DNA of 13,999 bases from assembly GCA_009917805.1 (NCBI GenBank), contig RGES01000022.1, positions 1 through 13,999 on the forward strand, in the 5' to 3' direction. Below the pieces are notes generated by a model. The model worked only from the letters and a program-made list of their open reading frames with translations, was not told the DNA's origin and ran no database searches. A program made the translations under genes and the position numbers. The stretch is from Verrucomicrobiota bacterium. GTDB lineage: Bacteria; Verrucomicrobiota; Verrucomicrobiia; Opitutales; UBA953. Below, piece after piece: positions 6,988 to 13,735 of the stretch (the stretch's first letter is position 1; each line of letters begins with the position of its first letter).

Positions 6988-7014
6988 CCCCTACGGTAGG
7001 GGCTCCCCGGCCCC
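6988..7014 (-). promoter_or_regulatory. Mutually exclusive GC hairpins in the obgE leader
   Basis: On the minus strand the RNA just before the obgE ATG contains CCCCTA-CCG-TAGGGG (7002-6988), a perfect 6-base stem whose 3' arm is the only purine-rich, Shine-Dalgarno-like stretch, 2 bases before the start. An upstream stem GGGGC (7014-7010) with GCCCC (7003-6999), loop of 6, uses the same CCCC. The first stem would hide the ribosome site and the second would free it. Whether this regulates anything is inference; GC-rich DNA produces such stems by chance. Confidence 0.3.
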
Positions 7015-7039
7015 GAGGGCGAGGAGGAAAGGCGGCGGC

Positions 7040-7810
7040 TTAGCGCTCCAGCCCGCGGGAACGGCGCAACCAGCGCTCGATCGGCGAGAAGAAGATGAGA
7101 TCCGCCAGCAGGCCGACGCCTACGACGACAAGCATCACGCCCACGACCTGGTCCATGCGGAGCAGCTCGCGACCGGCGTGCAGCAGGGACCCCAGACCGA
7201 AGCCGGAGAGAATCACCACGAAGATCTCGGCGGCCATGAGCGAACGCCAAGCGAAGGCCCAGCCCTGCTTGAGGCCGCTGATCACGCCAGGCAAGGCGGC
7301 CGGGAAGATCACGCGCGTCCAGAGATGCCACCCGCGGGAACCCATCGTCATCGCCGCGCGAAGGTAGAGCGGCTGGACGGAAAGCACGGATTCCTGGACC
7401 GCGATGACCACCGCCCAGACCGTGCCCATCACGACGACGAAGAGGACGGCGGCCTCGTTCTGACCGAAAGCGATGATGGCCACGGGCACCCAACACACCG
7501 ACGGCAACGTCTGGAGACCGAGGGAAAGGATGCCGATGGTGTCGCGGGCGAGGCTCGAACGAGCGCACAGCGCGCCGAGGGGGATGCCGATGGCGGCGCC
7601 GATGACGAAGCCGAGCATCAGGCGGCGCATCGTGACCCACGTGGCCGAAGCCAAGGAGCCATCGCGGAGCGCGAGCCAGAACCATTCGCCGATCTGGGTG
7701 GGCGCGGGGACGAGGACATCGTCGACACGACCGGAGCGGACGAACCACTCCCAGCCGCCGAGGATCAGCAGGCCGATGACGATCGGGACGAGGGCGCGGG
7801 GAGTCTTCAT
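7040..7810 (-). CDS. ABC transporter permease, NitT/TauT/SsuC type
   Basis: Inner-membrane channel subunit of an importer for small anions such as nitrate, taurine or alkanesulfonates; the actual substrate is not evident. The 256-aa protein has about six membrane helices starting at residues 8-24 and the BPD_transp_1 core. The coupling (EAA) loop that contacts the ATPase is visible as LYLRAAMTMGSRGWHLWTRV followed by FPAALPGVISGLKQGWAFAW, which is the form typical of the SsuC/TauC group. PAPTQIGEWFW near residues 35-45 is also a common N-terminal feature. The ATG (7808-7810) overlaps the stop of the ATPase gene (ATGA), so the two are translationally coupled. It is third in the order binding protein, ATPase, permease, and obgE follows 54 bases downstream. 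Confidence 0.92.
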   Translation of the reverse strand: MKTPRALVPIVIGLLILGGWEWFVRSGRVDDVLVPAPTQIGEWFWLALRDGSLASATWVTMRRLMLGFVIGAAIGIPLGALCARSSLARDTIGILSLGLQTLPSVCWVPVAIIAFGQNEAAVLFVVVMGTVWAVVIAVQESVLSVQPLYLRAAMTMGSRGWHLWTRVIFPAALPGVISGLKQGWAFAWRSLMAAEIFVVILSGFGLGSLLHAGRELLRMDQVVGVMLVVVGVGLLADLIFFSPIERWLRRSRGLER

Positions 7811-8610
7811 ACGAGTCCCTCCTTCGGTTCGGCGAGGTGGGCGGAAAGGGCGTTGGTGATGTCGGCGGCCAAGGTGGCCAGGGCCGGGTCGTTGATGCGG
7901 CGCGGACGCGGGAGATCGATGTTGAAGACCTGGCGCACGCGGCCCGGATTCGGCGAAAGCAGCACGACGCGGTCGCCGAGGCAGACCGCTTCGCGGATGT
8001 TATGGGTCACGAGGACGATGGTCTTCTTCCGTTGGGTGAAGATCTTCTGGATGTCTCCGTAGAGCTGGTCGCGGGTCAGGGCGTCGAGGGCGGAGAACGG
8101 CTCGTCCATCAGCAGCACGCGCGGATTCGGGGCGAGCGAACGGGCGAGGGCCACGCGCTGTCGCATGCCGCCGGAAAGCTCGTGCGGGTGGGCCTTCTCC
8201 TTGTCGGCCAGGCCGACGAGGTCGAGGTAGTAGCGGGCGGCTTCGGCGCGCTCGGCGTCGGTGAGGCCCGGCTTGAGGCGCAGGCCGAAGAGCACGTTCT
8301 CGAGCGCATCGAGCCAAGGGAAGAGCGCGTCCTGCTGGAACATCACGAGGCGGTCGCGGCCGGGTTCGACGACGTCGGCGCCATCGAGCTTGATCGAACC
8401 TTCGTCGACCTGCTCCAAGCCGGCGAGCAGGCTGAGCAAGGTGGACTTGCCGCAGCCCGAAGGACCGACGAGCACGAGGAATTCGCCTTCCTTCACCTGC
8501 AGGTTGATATCCTCCACGGCCGTGACGAGACCGGCGCGTCCGTGGAAACGCTTGGTCACGTGGCTCAGCGTGAGCTGAGCGCTGGATTCACTGGACGGGT
8601 TGGCCGGCAT
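7807..8610 (-). CDS. ABC transporter ATP-binding protein, NitT/TauT/SsuB type
   Basis: Cytosolic ATPase that powers the importer encoded with it. The 267-aa protein has all ABC motifs in order: Walker A GPSGCGKST (49-57), Q-loop FQQDALFPWLDALENV from residue 91, signature LSGGMRQRVALAR (145-157), Walker B VLLMDE (165-170) with D-loop SALD, and the switch His203 in VTHN. FPWLDALENV after the Q-loop is characteristic of the nitrate/sulfonate/taurine group. The C-terminal SPNPGRVRQVFNIDLPRPR is the usual extension of this subfamily. The ATG at 8608-8610 lies 46 bases after the binding-protein stop; the stop overlaps the permease start. The Ser-rich N-terminus (MPANPSSESSAQ) is slightly longer than usual but has no better alternative start. 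Confidence 0.94.
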   Translation of the reverse strand: MPANPSSESSAQLTLSHVTKRFHGRAGLVTAVEDINLQVKEGEFLVLVGPSGCGKSTLLSLLAGLEQVDEGSIKLDGADVVEPGRDRLVMFQQDALFPWLDALENVLFGLRLKPGLTDAERAEAARYYLDLVGLADKEKAHPHELSGGMRQRVALARSLAPNPRVLLMDEPFSALDALTRDQLYGDIQKIFTQRKKTIVLVTHNIREAVCLGDRVVLLSPNPGRVRQVFNIDLPRPRRINDPALATLAADITNALSAHLAEPKEGLV

Positions 8611-8656
8611 GAGGACGAAGGATTAGCGGGAACAGGATGAAATAAGGCAAGGCGGG

Positions 8657-9673
8657 TTACTTGCGGACGACCGGAAGGTCATCGACCAGGGCCTGCAACA
8701 AAGGGGCCACGGGGGTCTCGCCCGCCAGCAGGCCGCAGGCACGCGAATCGGACTGGGACTTCGCGAAGGCGTCCGTCAGGCGACGGAGACGCAGGGCGGG
8801 ATCTTCGGGCTGATCCCAGCGGATCCGACGTAACGCGGGAGCGATGAGCTCGGCCTTCGGGGCGGCGGAACGAGATTCGGCGCCCAAGGCTTCGCGTGAA
8901 AGACGCTCGAGCAAGGGCGGCTCGGCGGACAAGCGGTCGCGCAGCAAGTAATGCGAACGGACGAAGGCCTGCACCGCTTCACCCTTGCCATCGAGGGCCT
9001 TCTGCGAGGCGGCCAACACGGTGATGATCGTATCACGGTTCTCGACGAGGACCTCGCCGCCGAAATCATCCACCAAGCGCGTCACCCAAGGCTCGACCGT
9101 CCAGGCGGCGTCGACGTCGCCTCGCTTGAAGAGCGCGATCAACTCGGCGTTCTGCGCCGGAAGCACCTGGGCGTCGCCGCCGGCGATGGTGATATTGAGT
9201 CCGCCCGAACGCAGCCAGACACGCGCGTCGACGTCCTGGGTGTTGCCCAACTGAGGGGTGGCGATACGCCGGCCGCGGAAATCTTCCGGCACACGCAGCG
9301 CAGACCCTTTGCGGACGACCAGCGCGTTGCCGCCCGAAGCGACGGGCGCCAGGACGCGGATCGACCGGCCCTTAGTCCGCACGTGAGCGTTGATGACCGG
9401 GGAGGCCCCGACGTAGGTGACATCAATGGCTCCTGCGACGAGGGCTTCCATGGCGGAAGGACCGGCGTTGAAAGAACGCCATTCGAGTTTCACCCCGGCC
9501 GGAAGATTGGCCTGATGAAAACCCTTCCCTTCTCTTTCCAACTGGCGCGCCGCAAGCGCCGGCGCATGCGTCAGGTTAGGAAAGAAGCCCACCCGCAAGA
9601 CGACCGGCTGTTCGGCCGCGACCGAAGAGGACACGGCGAGAAGAGCGAGGAGAAGGAATCGCATGGCGGACAT
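8657..9673 (-). CDS. ABC transporter substrate-binding protein, SsuA/TauA type
   Basis: Periplasmic binding protein that delivers substrate to the ABC importer encoded downstream. The 338-aa product has a signal peptide (MRFLLLALLAVSSSVAA, likely cleaved before EQPVV near residue 20) and no lipobox Cys. The mature protein starts LRVGFFPNLTHAPALAA and contains EWRSFNAGPSAMEALVAGAIDVTYVGASPVINA, ASGGNALVVRKGS and GRRIATPQLGNTQDVDAR, all typical of the SsuA/NMT1-like family. AAWTVEPWVTRLVDDFGG marks the second lobe. Two starts are close, 9673 (MSAMRF) and 9664 (MRF); the second would give a more standard signal peptide, and neither has a Shine-Dalgarno. First gene of the importer operon. No sulfonate, nitrate or thiamine enzyme is adjacent, so the ligand is unknown. 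Confidence 0.9.
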   Translation of the reverse strand: MSAMRFLLLALLAVSSSVAAEQPVVLRVGFFPNLTHAPALAARQLEREGKGFHQANLPAGVKLEWRSFNAGPSAMEALVAGAIDVTYVGASPVINAHVRTKGRSIRVLAPVASGGNALVVRKGSALRVPEDFRGRRIATPQLGNTQDVDARVWLRSGGLNITIAGGDAQVLPAQNAELIALFKRGDVDAAWTVEPWVTRLVDDFGGEVLVENRDTIITVLAASQKALDGKGEAVQAFVRSHYLLRDRLSAEPPLLERLSREALGAESRSAAPKAELIAPALRRIRWDQPEDPALRLRRLTDAFAKSQSDSRACGLLAGETPVAPLLQALVDDLPVVRK

Positions 9674-9719
9674 GATGGACGGAAACGGACGGCACAGTTA
9701 ATTTATGACTACATTAGTT

Positions 9720-9747
9720 AAGATAGTATGATTAGAAGTCCAGCCAA
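9720..9747 (-). promoter_or_regulatory. Possible promoter of the ABC importer operon
   Basis: Minus-strand TTGGCT (9747-9742) and TATCTT (9725-9720) are separated by 16 bases in the AT-rich gap between mntH and the binding-protein gene. Transcription would start near 9713, giving a leader of about 40-50 bases. The same TTGGCT-16 arrangement occurs before the six-helix membrane protein gene. Other AT-rich boxes in the gap could serve equally well. Confidence 0.3.
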
Positions 9748-9768
9748 ATCCTGTTCTCTCTCATTTAA

Positions 9769-9799
9769 GCATAAACAATTAATTATTAGATGTTTAGGC
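9769..9799 (-). terminator. Possible weak terminator after mntH
   Basis: GCCTAAACA (9799-9791, minus strand) pairs with TGTTTATGC (9777-9769) with one mismatch, around a 13-base AT-only-like loop, starting inside the mntH stop codon. The stem is AT-rich and is followed by TTAAAT rather than a true T-run, so any termination would be weak. Confidence 0.22.
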
Positions 9800-11073
9800 T
9801 ATAAAACTCCGACGACGAACCAAAGACTGGCGCCCACGACCAGCGCGGTGGCGACCCAGCCGAGGACGCGAATCCAGCGGGGAGCGACCAAAGCTCCCAT
9901 GAAAGCGGCGTCACCCGTCATGCGGACGAGGGGCCAGCAGGCGAAGCCGAGCTGCAGACTGAGGATCACCTGACTCCAGACGAGCAAGGCCTCGACCTTC
10001 CCCTCCCCCGCCAGGCCGATGACGAGCAACGCCGGGATCAGCGCGGCGACCCGCGTCGAAGCCCGCACGATCCATCCGGGGCTCTTCACCTTGAGGAAGC
10101 CCTCGAGGACGATCTGGCCGGCCATGGTGCCGGTGATGGTGGCGTTCTGGCCCGAAGCCAGCAGCGCGACCGCGAAGAGCGTGCCGGCGAACGTCGTGCC
10201 AAGCACGCCGTCCAGCAGACGATGGGCCTCGCGGATATCCGTGACCGCTTCCGGACGCCCGTGGAACGCGGCGGCGCTGAGCACGAGGAGGCCGGCGTTG
10301 ACGAAGAAGGCCAGGCTGAGCGCGAGCGTGGAGTCCCACGTGGCGAAGCGCATCGCTTCGCGGCGGGTCGCCTCGGTCTCGCCGAAATCACGCGAACCGA
10401 CGATGGAGGAATGAAGGTAGAGGTTATGCGGCATGACCGTCGCGCCGATGATGCCAAGGGCCACGAAAAGCATGCCGGGGCGCGTCAGCACGGCCGTGGT
10501 CGGCACGAAACCTTTCACGAGCTCGGCGATCGCGGGCTTGGCCAGGAGGAGTTCGATGCCGATGCAGGTCGCGATGGTCAGCACGAGCACGGCGACGAGG
10601 GCCTCCAGCCAGCGATAACCGAGGCGCGTCAGCGCCAGCAGCAGCAGCACGTCGAGCGCCGTGATGATCGCCCCGAAGAACAACGGGATGCCGAAGAGAA
10701 TCTGCAGGGCGATGGCCGAACCGAGGAGTTCGGCGAGGTCGCAGGCGACGATGCCGATCTGGGCCGAGACCCAGAGGAACTTGGAGACACCCGGCGAATA
10801 ACGGGCCCGGCAGGCCTGCGCGAGGTCAAGGCCGGTCGCGACGTTGAGACGGACGCAGAGGTGCTGGAAGAGGATCGCCATCAGGTTCGACAGCAGGATC
10901 ACCCAGAGGAGCGCGTAGCCGAACTGCGAGCCGCCCGCGAGATCCGTGGCCCAGTTGCCCGGATCCATGTAGCCGACGGAGACCAGGAATCCCGGGCCGA
11001 CGAAACCGAGGAAACGACGGAAAGCGACGAAGCGGGAGGCTTCGCGGGCTTTGGTCGGTTCATCTGTCCTCAT
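9799..11073 (-). CDS. mntH: Nramp-family divalent metal transporter MntH
   Basis: Proton-coupled inner-membrane importer of Mn2+ and possibly Fe2+. The 424-aa protein has about 11 hydrophobic helices. The metal-binding motifs of both half-helices are intact: DPGN (residues 37-40, with Asp37 and Asn40) in TM1 and ATVMPHNLYLHS from 211 in TM6, with Ala211 and Met214 as expected for transition-metal selectivity. GPGFLVSVGYMDPGNWATDLAGGSQFGY and ASGQNATITGTMAGQIVLEGFL are further Nramp hallmarks. The ATG at 11071-11073 gives a short charged N-terminus (MRTDEPTKAREASRF) before the first helix. It lies 32 bases downstream of the four-helix membrane protein gene on the same strand. The leader has a TTGACA box overlapping a short inverted repeat, a possible metal-responsive operator. 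No MntR or Fur gene is nearby. Confidence 0.94.
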   Translation of the reverse strand: MRTDEPTKAREASRFVAFRRFLGFVGPGFLVSVGYMDPGNWATDLAGGSQFGYALLWVILLSNLMAILFQHLCVRLNVATGLDLAQACRARYSPGVSKFLWVSAQIGIVACDLAELLGSAIALQILFGIPLFFGAIITALDVLLLLALTRLGYRWLEALVAVLVLTIATCIGIELLLAKPAIAELVKGFVPTTAVLTRPGMLFVALGIIGATVMPHNLYLHSSIVGSRDFGETEATRREAMRFATWDSTLALSLAFFVNAGLLVLSAAAFHGRPEAVTDIREAHRLLDGVLGTTFAGTLFAVALLASGQNATITGTMAGQIVLEGFLKVKSPGWIVRASTRVAALIPALLVIGLAGEGKVEALLVWSQVILSLQLGFACWPLVRMTGDAAFMGALVAPRWIRVLGWVATALVVGASLWFVVGVL

Positions 11074-11090
11074 CAGACTTGAGCATCACC

Positions 11091-11109
11091 GACAGTGCTA
11101 CCCTGTCAA
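11091..11109 (-). promoter_or_regulatory. Perfect TTGACA box within an operator-like inverted repeat upstream of mntH
   Basis: TTGACA (11109-11104, minus strand) is a perfect -35 box and overlaps the inverted repeat GACAG-7-CTGTC (11091-11107). The matching -10 window holds only GATGCT/ATGCTC, a poor fit. The element lies 31-36 bases before the mntH start and overlaps the stop of the upstream gene. It could be an mntH promoter with a repressor site, but no known MntR or Fur consensus is recognisable. Confidence 0.25.
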
Positions 11110-11519
11110 CCCGCAGCCCGCACGAACGAGAGGACCGCGACGACCGACCAAAGGATCGTCCGCCAGAGATGCGAACGAATCAGGTGGGCGAGCGCCGGCG
11201 AAGCCGGACCTTCCTGCTGCAGGCGCCGATGACACGGCACCGACCAGGAAGCCGTCAGCGCCCAGCAGACGATCACCAGCAGCAGCCCGACGTAGTGCGC
11301 GGCGACGAAAGTCAGGACGGCATGCCCGGCCAGCTGAGCCAACAGCAACGGGCCCACGACCCAGCCGACCCGGCGGGTGTAGGCCTCATGGTGCTCGGCG
11401 AAACCTTCGGGTCGCCAACGGGCGAAGTCGGGGTAGGTACACAGCAGGATCAGCCAGGACACCGCCGCCATGGCGACGTCGACGCACGCCACGCTGGAGT
11501 GGATTAAACGAAGGTCCAT
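11106..11519 (-). CDS. Uncharacterised four-helix membrane protein
   Basis: A 137-aa integral membrane protein with helices at about residues 7-28, 50-71, 75-94 and 118-134. Its layout resembles a widespread small unnamed family of four-helix proteins: a YP at the end of helix 1 (29-30), a HHEAYTRRVGWVVGPLLLAQL segment (His43, His44; residues 43-63), a VPCHRRL loop after helix 3 (94-100) and HLWRTILW leading into helix 4. The paired His and the Pro-Cys-His could bind metal or haem, but this is speculation. No function is known to me. The ATG at 11517-11519 places the first helix directly at the N-terminus. It is divergent from the sulfatase gene (59 bases apart) and 32 bases upstream of mntH, so it may share a transcript with the transporter. 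Confidence 0.75.
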   Translation of the reverse strand: MDLRLIHSSVACVDVAMAAVSWLILLCTYPDFARWRPEGFAEHHEAYTRRVGWVVGPLLLAQLAGHAVLTFVAAHYVGLLLVIVCWALTASWSVPCHRRLQQEGPASPALAHLIRSHLWRTILWSVVAVLSFVRAAG

Positions 11520-11578
11520 GAGGGTACCGAAGCCAGTTTTGCCCTTTGCACAACCCGGCGAGGCGTTAAAACCAAGAC

Positions 11579-13423
11579 ATGCCCCGCCTCATCCTCGGCC
11601 TTTGCCTCGGCGCCCTGCTCGCTTTCGTTCCCGTCCGCGCGCAGGAGACCCCGCCCAACTTCGTGGTCCTCTTCGCCGATGACCTCGGCATCAACGACCT
11701 CGGCTGCTTCGGTCGCAAGGACCAGCATACGCCGAACCTGGACAAGCTCGCCGCGGAAGGCGCGCGCTTCACGCAGGCGTACGCGGCCGCTTCGGTCTGC
11801 TCGCCGTCCCGCGCCGGCCTCCTCACCGGCCAGAGCCCGGCCCGCCTGAAGATCACCACGTTCCTCACCGGCCGCACGGACCGCGCCTCGCACCGCATCC
11901 TCGCCGCGCCGCTGAACTACAACCTCCCCCAAGGCGTCCAGACGATCGCCCAGCTCCTCAAGCCCAAGGGCTACGCCTCGGCGGCCGTGGGCAAGTGGCA
12001 CCTCGGCGGCAAGGGCCACCAACCGACCGACCACGGCTTCGACGAGTATTTCGCGGGCAAGGCCAACCCCGGCGCCGAATCGCCGCAGGGCGGCAAAGGC
12101 GAACTCGGCCACGCCGACTATGCGGTGAAGTTCATCGAGCGGAACAAGGCCAAGCCCTTCTTCCTCTACCTCGCCTTCGACAATCCGCACATCCCGCTGG
12201 CCGCGCCGGCCAAAGGCATCGCCGCCAACGCGCAGTCCTTCCACCCGACCTACGCCGCGCTCGTCGAATCGCTCGACGTCGCCTGCGGCCGCGTCCTGAA
12301 GGCCCTCGAGGACCACGGGCTGGCGCAGAACACATTCGTCGTCTTCGCGTCCGACAACGGCGGCGTGCATATCTCGGAACTCAAGGAAAGCCCGCCCACC
12401 TACAACGCGCCTTCCCGCGCCGGCAAAGGCTTCGTCTACGAAGGCGGGATCCGCACCCCCCTCATCATCCGCTATCCCGGACGGATCGCTCCGGGCGTGA
12501 TCGGGGAGCCCGTCGTGCTCGGCGACCTCTGCCCGACGATCTGCGCCCTGGCCAAGGTGCCGGCGCCCGCGACCCTCGATTTCCAGGACATCTCCCCGCT
12601 GCTCCTCGCCGGCAAGCCGCCGGCCGGCGCCAAGCCGCGCACGCTCTTCTGGCACCAGCCGCACTACATGAACCAAGGCGGCAAGCCCGCGGGCGTGGCC
12701 CGCGAAGGCGACTGGAAGCTGATCGAACAATACGAAGACGGCAGCCTCGAGCTGTACAATCTCGCCCAGGATCCGGGCGAGACCACCGACCTCGCCGCCG
12801 CCGAGCCGGCGCGCGTGGCGGCCTTGCGCGGCAAGCTCGAAGCCTGGCGCCGCAGCGTCGGCGCGGATCCGATCAAGCCCAACCCGAACTTCGGCCGCGC
12901 GCCCTGGGAAGCCTGTTTCGTGAAGACCGACGTCTCCAAGCTCAAGGCCCTGCCGACTTCCGAAGCCATGCGCCCGCTGCTGGCCGACTGGCGCCAGGCG
13001 ATGAACGACGCCGCGACCGAAGGCGGCAACACGCTGATCTTCCTCGAGGCGCGCGACGCGCAGGTGAAGGCGACGAAGATGAAATACGAAGACCTCCCGC
13101 AGAAGGATACGCTCGGCTTCTGGGTGAACGTCGAGGACACCGCGTCCTGGACCTTCAAGGCTCCGCGGGCGGGCAAGTATCGCGTGACGGTGCTGCAAGG
13201 TTGCGGCAAGGGCAACGGCGGTTCGACCGTCGCGGCGGAAGCCGGCGCGGGCCGCTGCGAATTCACGGTCGAGGAGACCGGCCACTTCCAGCGCTTCGTA
13301 CCCCGTGAGATCGGCCAGCTCGAACTCACGGCGGGAGACAACACCCTGACCATCCGTCCGCTCAAGAAGGCCAAGTCCGCGATCATGGACCTGCGCCGCG
13401 TGATCCTCGAGCGCGTCGACTGA
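11579..13423 (+). CDS. Exported type I sulfatase with C-terminal carbohydrate-binding-like module
   Basis: Hydrolyses a sulfate ester, probably on a polysaccharide or glycosaminoglycan, in the periplasm or outside the cell. The 614-aa protein has a signal peptide (residues 1-21, cleavage after VRA) and the alkaline-phosphatase-fold sulfatase domain from about 25 to 460. Active-site features: Asp34-Asp35 (calcium), Cys74 in CSPSRAGLLTG (the Cys converted to formylglycine), Lys139 and His141 in GKWHLGG, His204 in NPHIPL, and Asp259-Asn260 in SDNGG. Residues about 482-612 form a separate beta-rich module (LGFWVNVEDTASWTFKAP, AGKYRVTVLQGCGKG, ETGHFQRFVPR, DLRRVIL) resembling the jelly-roll modules attached to planctomycete and verrucomicrobial sulfatases. 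The overall type is N-acetylgalactosamine-6-sulfatase/arylsulfatase A-like; the substrate is not assignable. The activating enzyme (FGE) is not in the window. The gene stands alone. Confidence 0.95.
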   Translation: MPRLILGLCLGALLAFVPVRAQETPPNFVVLFADDLGINDLGCFGRKDQHTPNLDKLAAEGARFTQAYAAASVCSPSRAGLLTGQSPARLKITTFLTGRTDRASHRILAAPLNYNLPQGVQTIAQLLKPKGYASAAVGKWHLGGKGHQPTDHGFDEYFAGKANPGAESPQGGKGELGHADYAVKFIERNKAKPFFLYLAFDNPHIPLAAPAKGIAANAQSFHPTYAALVESLDVACGRVLKALEDHGLAQNTFVVFASDNGGVHISELKESPPTYNAPSRAGKGFVYEGGIRTPLIIRYPGRIAPGVIGEPVVLGDLCPTICALAKVPAPATLDFQDISPLLLAGKPPAGAKPRTLFWHQPHYMNQGGKPAGVAREGDWKLIEQYEDGSLELYNLAQDPGETTDLAAAEPARVAALRGKLEAWRRSVGADPIKPNPNFGRAPWEACFVKTDVSKLKALPTSEAMRPLLADWRQAMNDAATEGGNTLIFLEARDAQVKATKMKYEDLPQKDTLGFWVNVEDTASWTFKAPRAGKYRVTVLQGCGKGNGGSTVAAEAGAGRCEFTVEETGHFQRFVPREIGQLELTAGDNTLTIRPLKKAKSAIMDLRRVILERVD

Positions 13424-13431
13424 GCGCTCAG
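13420..13431. other. Perfect palindrome spanning both stop codons of the sulfatase and TPR genes
   Basis: CTGAGCGCTCAG is a perfect 12-base palindrome. It holds the sulfatase TGA (13421-13423), the 4-base gap GCGC, and the TGA of the opposing TPR gene (13428-13430, read as TCA). It has the same construction as the palindrome at 3902-3911. No T-run is present. Confidence 0.5.
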
Positions 13432-13733
13432 AGCAGCGCGAGCAGCGCGCGCAGTTCTTCCTCGGGCTCCTCGTGGCCTTGCGCCACGGCGAGCGCGAGC
13501 GCGTCCGCGAAGACCGCCTTGGCCGCGGGCTTGTCGCCGACGGCCAGCAGGCTCTTGCCGAGCAGGATCCGCGGCATCATCCAATCGGCCTTCGAGTCCG
13601 CGGCGAGCCGCAGGTGCTCGATCGCGCCGGCGGCGTCGCCTTCGGTCCAGAGCGCCTGTCCGAGCGAGAAACGGAACAGCGGATTCGCGGGGTCGGCCGA
13701 GACGTGACGTCGGAAAAGTTCGGAACGGGACAT
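13428..13733 (-). CDS. Small TPR-repeat-like protein
   Basis: A 101-aa helical protein read as MSRSELFRRHVSADPANPLF and onward. Residues about 16-82 form two TPR-like helix pairs: NPLFRFSLGQALWTEGDAAGAIEHLRLAADSKADW (with the G-A spacing and the final W/P-type turn) and MMPRILLGKSLLAVGDKPAAKAVFADALALA. The C-terminus is acidic then Leu/Ala-rich (EEPEEELRALLALL). There is no signal peptide or membrane segment, so it is probably cytosolic and mediates protein contact; nothing shows a partner. The ATG at 13731-13733 lies 2 bases after the glgB stop (TGAGCATG), which decides the start and indicates one transcript. A longer in-frame reading would run antisense-frame through glgB and is not credible. 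The link with glycogen branching enzyme is positional only. Confidence 0.8.
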   Translation of the reverse strand: MSRSELFRRHVSADPANPLFRFSLGQALWTEGDAAGAIEHLRLAADSKADWMMPRILLGKSLLAVGDKPAAKAVFADALALAVAQGHEEPEEELRALLALL

Positions 13734-13735
13734 GC

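Noticed and set aside
5924..8062. A 712-codon open frame on the plus strand across obgE and the permease
   Set aside because: It crosses two real genes and the gap between them on the other strand, has no recognisable domain, and is biased in composition.
11504..13285. A 593-codon open frame on the minus strand across the sulfatase
   Set aside because: It is antisense to the sulfatase and made of repetitive Arg/Gly/Glu/Val stretches; the sulfatase frame carries all catalytic residues.
7040..13423. A sulfur-scavenging system formed by the SsuABC-like importer and the sulfatase
   Set aside because: They are separated by mntH and a membrane protein on the opposite strand, and no sulfonate monooxygenase or sulfate-assimilation gene is present. 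Shared sulfur chemistry is not enough.
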